Shown: positions 1 to 5,858, numbered from the stretch's first letter. The stretch: 6,344 nucleotides of DNA from Chloroflexota bacterium (GCA_021789355.1 JAJYJR010000353.1:1-6344); one strand, 5' to 3'. The notes: generated from the letters alone by a model not told the origin. Translations and numbers: made by a program.

Positions 1-2
1 TG

Positions 3-15
3 AGGAGGTTGATTG
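3..15 (+). promoter_or_regulatory. Ribosome binding site and TTG start of the portal gene
   Basis: A perfect AGGAGG (3-8) lies four bases before TTG at 13-15. TGA at 1-3 is an in-frame stop just upstream, and no ATG or GTG precedes the TTG, so this fixes the start. The spacing is slightly short but the Shine-Dalgarno match is complete. The TGA may also end the preceding gene, whose body is outside the window. Confidence 0.8.
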
Positions 16-2946
16 GCTGATCCGCTCGCCATCGCGCGCCTGCGGGCCATCGAGAAGCAGCAGCAGTCGCAGCCCGACCCCGGGCTGATGGGCTGGACCG
101 CGCCCGCCGGGATGCAGCCGTATTCCGGCTACTCCGGCTGGGTCAGCGGCCGCCCCGTCGGCCCGGCCCTGCCGCGGCCGTGGGACACCTTCCTGTCTGG
201 GGCGTTCGGCCCGTTCATGCCGATCCTGCCCATGCCGCTCGACCAGCCCGCCGAGGGCGGCTCGGGTCGCCCCGCTCCGCGGCGCTGGCAGTACCCCGTG
301 GGCTGGAACCTCCCCATCGGGCAGCCCGGCAGCGAGGGGCTGACGCTGGCCGCGTTCCAGACCCTGCGCTCGCTGGCCCAGCGGTACTCGACCCTGTGGG
401 GGATGCTCGACGTGCGGGTGCGCGAGCTGGTCGGGCTGGACTGGGACGTGGGGCCGACGCGCGACGCACAGCAGGTCGCCAAGTCGGACAAGGGCGTGGC
501 GAAGGATCAGGCGGCGCGCGCCAAGCAGGTCGCCGACTGGTTCCGCTGGCACATCGACCCGAACTACACCGACGGGTTCCAGAGCTGGTTCACCGCGGCG
601 CTGTGGGATCAGTTCGTGATGGACGCGGTGGCCGTCCACCCGCTTCCGACGCGGGTACCGGGCAAGGGGCTGTTCGGGAGCGGGCTGGCGCACTGGGAGC
701 TGCTGGACGCGGCGACCATCCGCCCGCTGGTGGACGAGCGCGGCGCGCTGCCGCTGCCGCCCGCGGTGGCCTACCAGCAGTACCTGTGGGGCGTGCCCCG
801 CGTGGACATGATGCAGGTGCTCGCGGTGGGGGACGCCGACGAGGCGGACGCGCTGATGGAGGCGGGCGGGCTCCACGCGGACCTCGACGACGCCGACCCG
901 GACGGCGCGTACCGCATGGATCAGCTCCACTACTGGCGCCAGACGCCGTGGACGAACACGCCCTACGGCCTGTCGCCCGTGGCCGCCTCGCTGCTGCCCA
1001 TCGTGATCGGGCTGCAGCGGCAAGTGTGGCTGAACGACTACTGGAGCGAGGGCACCATCCCCGGCGTGTTCGTGGTGGCCGGCCCGGCGTACGCCACGGC
1101 CACGCAGCAGCTCCAGCTCCAGAACAGCCTCAACTCGCTGGCGGGCGACGTGGCGTGGAAGCACCGCGTCATCGTGCTGCCGCCGGACAGCAAGGCGCTG
1201 CCGCAGAAGGACCTCAGCTTCAGCAAGGACGTCGACCTCTCGATCATCGAGTACCTGTACCCGGTGCTCCACGTCATGCCGCAGGAGATCGGCCAGATGC
1301 CGGGCGGGCGCACCTCCGGGCTGGGCGGCTCGTCGGCCTCGCAGGAGATGATGGACGCCACGGTGCGCCAGCGCACCCGCCCCGACCGCAAGGTGTGGAA
1401 GCAGCGCTTCGACGCGCTGATCCAGCAGGGGTTCGGGCAGGCCGATCTGGAGTGGAAGTGGGTCGAGTTCGAGGAGCAGGAGGACGCGGAGAAGAAGGCG
1501 GCGGCGGAGGCCAGCGAGATCGGCCACGGCCAGAAGACCATCGATCAGGTCATCGTCGACAACGGCGGCGACCCGTGGGGCCTGCCGCTCACCAGCACCC
1601 CGATCTTCGTCATGGGGACCGGCATCATCCCGCTCGACCCGGAGGTCACGGCGCCCGCCCCCATCGCCCCCGGCGGCACGGTCCCCGGCGCCCCGGCGGG
1701 CGGGAGCGACGCGGAGCCGAACGCCCCCAGCGGGGCGCCCGCTGGAACCGCGCCACAGACCCGAGAACCGGCCGTAGCGCCGTCGAAGCCCCCGGAGCGG
1801 TCTGGTACCCCATCCGAGGGTGAGGGCACGCAGGGCGACGGCCCTACGCCGTCACCGTCGGACGCCGGGTCCTCGGCCAGCAAGCTCTCGCTGGCCGACG
1901 TAGTGAAGTGGCGCATCCGCTACAAGGGCAAGAAGCTCCCCAGCACGATCCACGGGTACCTGCTGCGCTCGTACCCCGAGGATCAGGTGAAGTGGGCGGC
2001 CGACGACCGCATCGACTGGCGGATGGAGCCGCACGTCAAGCTCGACGACATCAACTGGAGGCGGCGGCCGGGCGGACGCAACCCCGAGAAGGAGGCGGAG
2101 ATCGCGGACTCGCTGGCGCGCGGGGCCACGATGGACCCCATCGTCGTCTGCGAGTTCGCGTCGAAGGGCGTCTACAACCGCGCCGGGCTGACGGTGGCGG
2201 ACGGCTACCACCGCACGGGCGGGGCCGACAAGGCGGGCTGGAAGGACGTGCCCGCGTTCGTCGGGACGAACGTGCCGGACGAGTACCGCGACCGCATCCG
2301 GGGCTCGATGCAGGACGAGTCCGCGTCGGTCAGCGGGAAGGCCCAGCTCGCGGAGCTGGCGGTGCTGCGGCGCTACGCCAAGGCCGGGCGCGACGTGACG
2401 AACTTCGTCACGTCGGCCCTGACCCCGGAGCAGGTCGAGCTGTTCGCGGGGGACGCGGCGATCCGCGACGCCGACCGGGCGTTCCTCACCTCCGCCTCGA
2501 TCCTCGCGGGACGGGACCTCTCGGGCATGACGGTCGAGCAGGCCCACAAGGCAGCGCGTCAGTCACTCGACAAGGACTTCGCCGTGTCGTCTCCGGTCGC
2601 GTCCGGGCTGGCTCCGTTCGACCTTGAGGGCGCGGCCCCCAACGCCGAGGCCCCGCACCCGACGCGCTGTCGGCGCTGCGGGACGCCGCTGCTGGGATCG
2701 CCCGACGTGCCGATCAGCGAGGCGGCGGTCGGGCTGTGCGGCGACTGTCAGGTTGCGGAGGCGACCGGCACTCCCATCCCGACGGACAAGGGCCTGCTGG
2801 CGGGTCACGGCACGGCGCCCATCGGCCAGCACTCGGACGTGATCACCGAGAGCCCGTTCTACCCGGCCGAGAAGTCGGCGGACCTGCTGGCGCTGATCGA
2901 CGTGGAGCTGGCGCGGCGCGGCGTCGACCTCACGAAGCTGGCATGA
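13..2946 (+). CDS. Phage portal protein with C-terminal ParB-like and zinc-ribbon extension
   Basis: Portal proteins form the dodecameric ring at one capsid vertex through which DNA is packaged and ejected. Residues about 90-540 look like a portal core: an N-terminal segment ending GLDWDVGP (141-148), the PYGLSPVAASLLPIV stretch (317-331), the following long helix with a conserved-looking WLNDYW (339-344), and the HVMPQEIGQMPGGRTSGLGGSS region (420-440) with the helical stem after it. Residues 545-620 are a Pro/Gly/Ser-rich linker. Residues about 625-760 resemble a ParB/sulfiredoxin fold (DGYHR at 730-734), 765-850 are helical, and Cys886, Cys889, Cys909 and Cys912 form a zinc ribbon. At 977 aa it is roughly twice a typical portal. 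The start is TTG at 13, supported by AGGAGG and an upstream in-frame stop. Its TGA overlaps the next gene's ATG, implying translational coupling. The portal assignment is confident; the role of the extension is unknown. Confidence 0.85.
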   Translation: MADPLAIARLRAIEKQQQSQPDPGLMGWTAPAGMQPYSGYSGWVSGRPVGPALPRPWDTFLSGAFGPFMPILPMPLDQPAEGGSGRPAPRRWQYPVGWNLPIGQPGSEGLTLAAFQTLRSLAQRYSTLWGMLDVRVRELVGLDWDVGPTRDAQQVAKSDKGVAKDQAARAKQVADWFRWHIDPNYTDGFQSWFTAALWDQFVMDAVAVHPLPTRVPGKGLFGSGLAHWELLDAATIRPLVDERGALPLPPAVAYQQYLWGVPRVDMMQVLAVGDADEADALMEAGGLHADLDDADPDGAYRMDQLHYWRQTPWTNTPYGLSPVAASLLPIVIGLQRQVWLNDYWSEGTIPGVFVVAGPAYATATQQLQLQNSLNSLAGDVAWKHRVIVLPPDSKALPQKDLSFSKDVDLSIIEYLYPVLHVMPQEIGQMPGGRTSGLGGSSASQEMMDATVRQRTRPDRKVWKQRFDALIQQGFGQADLEWKWVEFEEQEDAEKKAAAEASEIGHGQKTIDQVIVDNGGDPWGLPLTSTPIFVMGTGIIPLDPEVTAPAPIAPGGTVPGAPAGGSDAEPNAPSGAPAGTAPQTREPAVAPSKPPERSGTPSEGEGTQGDGPTPSPSDAGSSASKLSLADVVKWRIRYKGKKLPSTIHGYLLRSYPEDQVKWAADDRIDWRMEPHVKLDDINWRRRPGGRNPEKEAEIADSLARGATMDPIVVCEFASKGVYNRAGLTVADGYHRTGGADKAGWKDVPAFVGTNVPDEYRDRIRGSMQDESASVSGKAQLAELAVLRRYAKAGRDVTNFVTSALTPEQVELFAGDAAIRDADRAFLTSASILAGRDLSGMTVEQAHKAARQSLDKDFAVSSPVASGLAPFDLEGAAPNAEAPHPTRCRRCGTPLLGSPDVPISEAAVGLCGDCQVAEATGTPIPTDKGLLAGHGTAPIGQHSDVITESPFYPAEKSADLLALIDVELARRGVDLTKLA
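1885..2292 (+). other. ParB/Srx-like module within the portal protein
   Basis: This is a domain, not a separate gene: residues about 625-760. The order LDDINWRRRP, EKEAEIADSLARGATMDPIVV, then VADGYHRTGGADKAGWKDVPAFVG resembles the ParB N-terminal/sulfiredoxin fold, in which a G-x-x-R loop binds nucleotide or phosphate; here the loop reads DGYHR. Such domains can be DNA-binding CTPases, nucleases or phosphotransferases, and the sequence does not say which. It is joined to the portal core by a low-complexity linker, as expected for a separately folded appendage. Confidence 0.6.
2662..2754 (+). other. Zinc ribbon (CxxC-19-CxxC) near the portal C-terminus
   Basis: Residues 884-914 contain RCRRCG and LCGDC, two CxxC knuckles (Cys886/889 and Cys909/912) separated by 19 residues. 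This is the usual spacing and context of a small zinc ribbon or rubredoxin-like knuckle. It follows the ParB-like and helical regions and probably binds nucleic acid or protein, but nothing identifies the partner. Confidence 0.6.
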
Positions 2947-5858
2947 TCGCGAGCCTCCCCACCGAGACGCTGCTGGAAGTGCGGCGACTGGTGGCATCGG
3001 GCGACCTGCTCGGGGCACGCGCGGCGCTGGTCAAGTACTCCGACGACCAGCCGCGGGACGAGGACGGGAGGTTTGCATCGGGTGGGGAGGGAGGCGGTAG
3101 TGCGCCAGCCGGGCTCGGCAAACCGCTTGAGGGTCCTCAGCCAAGACCGATCTCGTTCCGTTCGCGCAACGCCGCGAATGATGCGGTGCGTTCGGCCTAT
3201 CACAATGTCTTGCCAGAGGCGCAGCGCGGCTACAGCGACGAGGTCAGCGAGCAGCTCCATGACATGTCCGCCAAGGGGCTCGGTGGAGCGCTGAAGGACA
3301 ACGAGGAATGGAAGGCCCAGCTCGGCTCCAAGACATCTGAGGATCAGGCGCGTGCACTGGTGAAGCACTGGGCTGAGACATCCGGTGACCATTCTGCGTC
3401 TGCCATTGCTATGCAACAGGCGGCTGAGCGCGAGTTTGGGCTGAAGGGTGTGGCTCGTCCATGGGCTCAGGCGATGCAGGACGAGGCCGGAGCGAGACCA
3501 GAAGGCAAAGCCGACCAGGTCTTCCTCCGCGAGATGTACAACCAGACGCAGGAAGAGCTGAAGTCCAAGGGCGTCGAAGGCATGTATCTGTACCGCGGTT
3601 CCCGCATGGACGACAAGAGCAGTGGACGATATGACGGACACCGGGACAAGGGGTGGATGCGCCTCCAGCCGCTCAGCTCCTTCTCCTTCGACCCGAGCAC
3701 GGCCTACGGGTACACCCAGGGATTCGAGGCGCATGGCAGGTACGGACGGATAGACGGTGTCTGGGTGCCGCGCGAGCGCATCCTCTCGACGCCACGGACC
3801 GGCTTTGGTGGGGGGTCACAACAGGAGATCGTCGTACTGGGAGGTACGTACCAGACGTCGTACTTGGGCTGGTACGGGAAGTCTGGGCCGGGGCTTGAAG
3901 AGTACTTCTCGACTGGCGGACCGCCGCAGATGAAGAAGGCCGATCCGGCCGGGCTAGCATTCGGGCCCGATGATGATCTCGATAATGCCGACTGGCCGAA
4001 GCGCATGCCCGTTGTGAATGCTCAGATGGCTGCACTCCACGAACAGCGCGGTTCCACCACCAAGGCCGCCAAGATCATCGTCCTGCGCTCCGGCGGCAAG
4101 CGCCGTGCCGCCTCGCTCGACCCCATCGTGGCCCGCCTTCGCGACGGGTTGCAGGCACTCATCGACGAGCACATGCCGCAGGTCGCGAAGGGCGGCCCCC
4201 TCACCCTCACCGACGAGGCCAAGAAGCTCCTGCTGGCGGCCTATGCCGAGGCGATGCGGGCGGGCTGGGACGACAGCGGAGCCGAGGACGCGGGCTGGGA
4301 CGACGAGCAGGTGGCGACCGCCGCGGCCAAGCACGGCTCGCTGATCGCGGACGCGGTGGCGGCGCTCGGGGCGGCGCTGCTGACCGGGGCCGTCTCGGCG
4401 GCGATGGCCGACGCCCGCATGGGGACCTACGCCGCCAGCCTGAACCCGGTGTACGAGCAGGGCTTCGCCTCCGGCGTGCGGACGCAGGGAGAGATCAACC
4501 GCGTGACGTGGCGGACGCAGGAGGACGGCGTCGTCTGCGACCTCTGCGACGAGCGCGACGGCAAGATGTGGTTCGGGGACGACGAGCACCCCTATCCCGG
4601 CGACGGTGGGTTCGGCGGGCCGGTGTGCGAGGGCGGCTGGAACTGCTTTGCGCCGGGGACCGAGGTATCAGGCCGCTTCGTCAGCGCGATGCGGTCGCGC
4701 TATCGCGGGGAGATCATCGAACTGCGAACGGCGGCGGGGCACCGGCTGGCCGTCACCCCGAACCACCCCGTAGCCACGCCACGCGGCTTCGTCGCGGCGT
4801 ATCGACTCCGCGAGGGCGGCGAGGTACTGGCACAAGCCGTCCACGTCGACGTGAGTTCGGGCGATGACGCGCACGACCGTCCAGCTCCCGTCGAGCAGGT
4901 CCTCGAACTTCTGGAGCACGGAACGGCCGCGTGGCGCGGGGCGTTTTACCCCGCCCGTGAAGATCTCCACGGCGACGCGTTCGGCGTCGAGGGCGACGTC
5001 TACGTTGTAGGGACCGACCGCCATCTGCTCGACGACGGAGAGGCCGTAGCGCCGCAGGGCCTCCGCCACTTCCGCCTCGTATCGCCCGACCCCGCTGCGG
5101 GCACGCTGGCGGCCCTCGCTGCGTCGCAGAGCCTCCCCCGCCTCGACGACGGTCCCTCGTCGCGCCTTCCACGCGGCCCGGAGCAGGCGGTCAGGGGACT
5201 CGCCGCCAGCCCAGCGGGCAGTCAGGCCCGCGCTGCGGTTGCGGACCGTGACACCAGCGCGTCGGAGCACGGCGTTGATGGCCGTGCGGTTCACGCCGTA
5301 GGACTCCGCGAGCACCTTCCCCGACTCGCCCGCGAGGTACCGACGGACGACTTCCTCGGCGGGGAGTCGGTCGCTAGCCCTGTAGCGGTGCTTCCAAGCG
5401 CCGTACATGCGGTCGGACCGGCTGCGGAGTGGGACGTGCGCCTCTCGCAGCCAGCGGGTCACGACGTAGACGCGGACGCCGCGTTCGCCTGCGAGATGCT
5501 GCGCCGATTCCCCGGCCTCGTAGCGGCGGATCAGATCATCGAGGTCCGCCGGGGCTGGATGGACGGGCATGTCTACGATCTCGGCTCCGAGGGGGGCTGG
5601 CTCGTTGCTGGAGGCATTATAGCGAGTAACTGCCGGTGCGAGCTGGAGTACGAGCTGGTACCCCTGCCGGACTCAGCGGACAGCGCCGCCGCGGCGCTGT
5701 CGGACCTCACGACCCTCTCTACGCCCGAGCTGCTGCGGCTCCGCGACCGGCTCACGAAGGCCGAGTGGGACCCGAGCGAGCACCCGCGCGACGAGCACGG
5801 CGAGTTCACGTCGGGCGGAGGCGGGTTCGCGGCGGAGCTGTTCCAACGCGAGTCGTAG
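2943..5858 (+). CDS. Mu gpF-like minor head protein, intein-containing, with fused ADP-ribosyltransferase-like domain
   Basis: The precursor is 971 aa; splicing would leave 642 aa. The ATG at 2943 overlaps the portal stop (ATGA). The frame is open further upstream, but only as out-of-frame portal sequence. Order: residues 1-48, a helix plus a PRDEDGRFASGG motif; about 70-305, an ADP-ribosyltransferase-like cassette; about 360-567, the gpF-like minor head region ending in a Cys-rich segment (VCDLC at 531-535, Cys562); 568-896, the intein; 897-971, C-extein beginning CRCE and ending with a second motif, HPRDEHGEFTSGG (947-959). Ligated exteins give GGWNCRCE, the NCRC-type metal-site motif of the Mu gpF family. 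Minor head proteins attach at or near the portal and help head assembly, which fits the preceding gene. The mosaic structure and the GC drop over the ART region suggest modular acquisition. Family assignment rests on the Cys motifs and gene order. Confidence 0.8.
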   Translation: MIASLPTETLLEVRRLVASGDLLGARAALVKYSDDQPRDEDGRFASGGEGGGSAPAGLGKPLEGPQPRPISFRSRNAANDAVRSAYHNVLPEAQRGYSDEVSEQLHDMSAKGLGGALKDNEEWKAQLGSKTSEDQARALVKHWAETSGDHSASAIAMQQAAEREFGLKGVARPWAQAMQDEAGARPEGKADQVFLREMYNQTQEELKSKGVEGMYLYRGSRMDDKSSGRYDGHRDKGWMRLQPLSSFSFDPSTAYGYTQGFEAHGRYGRIDGVWVPRERILSTPRTGFGGGSQQEIVVLGGTYQTSYLGWYGKSGPGLEEYFSTGGPPQMKKADPAGLAFGPDDDLDNADWPKRMPVVNAQMAALHEQRGSTTKAAKIIVLRSGGKRRAASLDPIVARLRDGLQALIDEHMPQVAKGGPLTLTDEAKKLLLAAYAEAMRAGWDDSGAEDAGWDDEQVATAAAKHGSLIADAVAALGAALLTGAVSAAMADARMGTYAASLNPVYEQGFASGVRTQGEINRVTWRTQEDGVVCDLCDERDGKMWFGDDEHPYPGDGGFGGPVCEGGWNCFAPGTEVSGRFVSAMRSRYRGEIIELRTAAGHRLAVTPNHPVATPRGFVAAYRLREGGEVLAQAVHVDVSSGDDAHDRPAPVEQVLELLEHGTAAWRGAFYPAREDLHGDAFGVEGDVYVVGTDRHLLDDGEAVAPQGLRHFRLVSPDPAAGTLAALAASQSLPRLDDGPSSRLPRGPEQAVRGLAASPAGSQARAAVADRDTSASEHGVDGRAVHAVGLREHLPRLAREVPTDDFLGGESVASPVAVLPSAVHAVGPAAEWDVRLSQPAGHDVDADAAFACEMLRRFPGLVAADQIIEVRRGWMDGHVYDLGSEGGWLVAGGIIASNCRCELEYELVPLPDSADSAAAALSDLTTLSTPELLRLRDRLTKAEWDPSEHPRDEHGEFTSGGGGFAAELFQRES
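3042..3086 (+). repeat. First PRDExGxFxSGG motif (N-terminal copy)
   Basis: Residues 34-48 of the minor head protein read DDQPRDEDGRFASGG. The related DPSEHPRDEHGEFTSGG lies at the C-terminus (5769-5819). Both follow a leucine-rich helix (PTETLLEVRRLV and STPELLRLRDRL), so the repeated unit is helix plus motif. It is a protein-level repeat, not a long DNA repeat. I recall such motifs as common in phage head proteins at module boundaries; the function is not established from sequence. Confidence 0.65.
3150..3857 (+). other. ADP-ribosyltransferase-like (R-S-E type) domain within the minor head protein
   Basis: Residues about 70-305. A helical N-lobe (WAETSGDHSASAIAMQQAA, 143-161) precedes the catalytic order known for R-S-E ADP-ribosyltransferases: Arg218 in LYRGS, the Ser-rich strand LSSFSFD (244-250; STS-like), and Gln293-Gln294-Glu295 followed by the strand IVVLGG (a QxE form of the ExE motif). 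VPRERILS (275-282) sits between them, as I recall for phage-head ART domains. The reaction would transfer ADP-ribose from NAD to a protein target. T4 Alt is a head-packaged ART injected with the DNA, and a similar role is inferred here. GC is lower than the flanks: 33/60 at 3361-3420 against 49/60 at 4321-4380. Activity and target are unknown. Confidence 0.7.
4260..4304 (+). repeat. 15-base direct repeat, 30-base period
   Basis: GCGGGCTGGGACGAC occurs at 4260-4274 and again at 4290-4304. The 30-base period is ten codons, so the protein carries AGWDDSGAED followed by AGWDDEQVAT. It looks like a local in-frame duplication within the minor head gene, since diverged between the copies. Confidence 0.7.
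4668..5570 (-). CDS. Putative homing endonuclease (tandem HTH plus Vsr/PD-(D/E)XK-like nuclease), antisense inside the intein
   Basis: The protein is 300 aa and lies entirely within the intein on the opposite strand, in exact codon register. ATG at 5570 is the only start codon in the open stretch upstream, which runs back to about 5670. Residues about 9-46 and 70-107 are two similar helix-turn-helix units, each with RRYxAGES near its start, followed by NRSAGLTARWAGGES (111-125) as a possible third, degenerate unit. The nuclease core includes Glu165 in a helix before GLSVVEQ, then GPYNVDVAL (186-194) with Asp191, and VAVEIFTGG (199-207) with Glu202. QKFEDLLDGSWTVVRVI (220-236) matches the Arg/Lys-rich helix and strand that I recall closing this fold. 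The tail ends YGVVRGDGQPV. Such enzymes cut intein-less alleles to drive homing. At the position where related enzymes carry Trp-His there is Val-Lys, so activity is uncertain. Openness alone is weak evidence at this GC; the motifs carry the call. Confidence 0.8.
   Translation of the reverse strand: MPVHPAPADLDDLIRRYEAGESAQHLAGERGVRVYVVTRWLREAHVPLRSRSDRMYGAWKHRYRASDRLPAEEVVRRYLAGESGKVLAESYGVNRTAINAVLRRAGVTVRNRSAGLTARWAGGESPDRLLRAAWKARRGTVVEAGEALRRSEGRQRARSGVGRYEAEVAEALRRYGLSVVEQMAVGPYNVDVALDAERVAVEIFTGGVKRPAPRGRSVLQKFEDLLDGSWTVVRVIARTHVDVDGLCQYLAALAESIRRDEAAWRGYGVVRGDGQPVPRRRSQFDDLPAIARPHRADEAA
5616..5621 (-). promoter_or_regulatory. Candidate -10 element (TATAAT) for the antisense endonuclease
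   Basis: On the minus strand CTATAATGCC contains a perfect sigma70-type -10 hexamer, 45 bases upstream of the endonuclease ATG and outside its coding region. It falls in the sense codons for Ile-Ile of GGIIASN, which read ATT-ATA, both unusual in a gene of this GC. I see no TTGACA-like -35 at 16-18 bases spacing and no complete extended TGn. A weak GGAG lies 14 bases before the ATG. Confidence 0.45.
5769..5819 (+). repeat. Second PRDExGxFxSGG motif (C-terminal copy)
   Basis: Residues 943-959 read DPSEHPRDEHGEFTSGG and match the N-terminal copy at 3042-3086, including the preceding helix. The protein ends only 12 residues later, so this copy sits where a C-terminal cargo could be attached but none is. 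Confidence 0.65.
5831..5848 (+). promoter_or_regulatory. Ribosome binding site and possible ACG start of the last gene
   Basis: GGCGGAG at 5831-5837 is followed by eight bases and then ACG at 5846-5848. The protein after it begins RVVVPH, a typical first beta strand, and there is no ATG, GTG or TTG in this frame between 5768 and the first conserved segment. A one-base change (ACG for ATG) would give an ordinary start overlapping the upstream stop at 5856-5858 by 13 bases. Confidence 0.45.

Larger units (their letters stand above)
4644..5630 (+). mobile_element. Intein (Hint splicing element) in the minor head protein
   Basis: The intein is 329 residues. It starts at Cys1 (TGC 4644-4646) with block A, CFAPGTEV, and has block B, LAVTPNHPV, with Thr38-Pro-Asn-His41 (4755-4766). 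It ends with block F, HVYDLGSEGGWLVAGG, and block G, IIASN, with terminal Asn329 at 5628-5630 and Cys as the +1 residue. Nucleophiles Cys1, Asn329 and Cys+1 are all present, consistent with a class 1 intein. The penultimate residue is Ser rather than the usual His. Removal rebuilds GGWN-CRCE, the conserved metal-site motif of the host protein. The sense-strand middle (residues about 75-285) shows no LAGLIDADG or HNH motif; the endonuclease is instead encoded on the opposite strand. Splicing itself is inferred. Confidence 0.93.

Noticed and set aside
180..1823. 547-codon plus-strand frame inside the portal gene
   Set aside because: Composition (Arg/Gly/Ala repeats) is typical of a shifted-frame shadow, and the portal frame carries clear family motifs.
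1852..2547. Long open frame on the minus strand opposite the portal C-terminus (also 1038-1541, 2563-3018, 2859-3734, 3954-4589)
   Set aside because: At this GC stop-free antisense frames are common. The translations are Arg/Ala/Gly-rich or lack recognisable motifs, and they lie opposite well-supported proteins.
2736..2942. Upstream extension of the minor head reading frame
   Set aside because: The extra 69 residues are out-of-frame portal sequence without motif content. ATG at 2943, overlapping the portal stop, is the natural coupled start.
4753..5172. Second minus-strand frame within the intein
   Set aside because: Arg-rich shadow; the 4668-5570 frame holds the HTH and nuclease motifs.
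4860..5520. In-frame LAGLIDADG or HNH endonuclease in the sense strand of the intein
   Set aside because: No such motif is visible in the sense centre; the nuclease signal is on the opposite strand.
4644..5630. Group I intron or other RNA intron as the insertion
   Set aside because: The reading frame is open throughout and carries Hint blocks A, B, F and G with correct terminal residues, so it is a protein-level element.
5765..5858. GTG at 5765 as start of the last gene, or ribosomal frameshift from the minor head gene
   Set aside because: The GTG would add an Arg-rich segment overlapping the minor head motif and has a weak ribosome site. No slippery heptamer is seen before the TAG at 5856.
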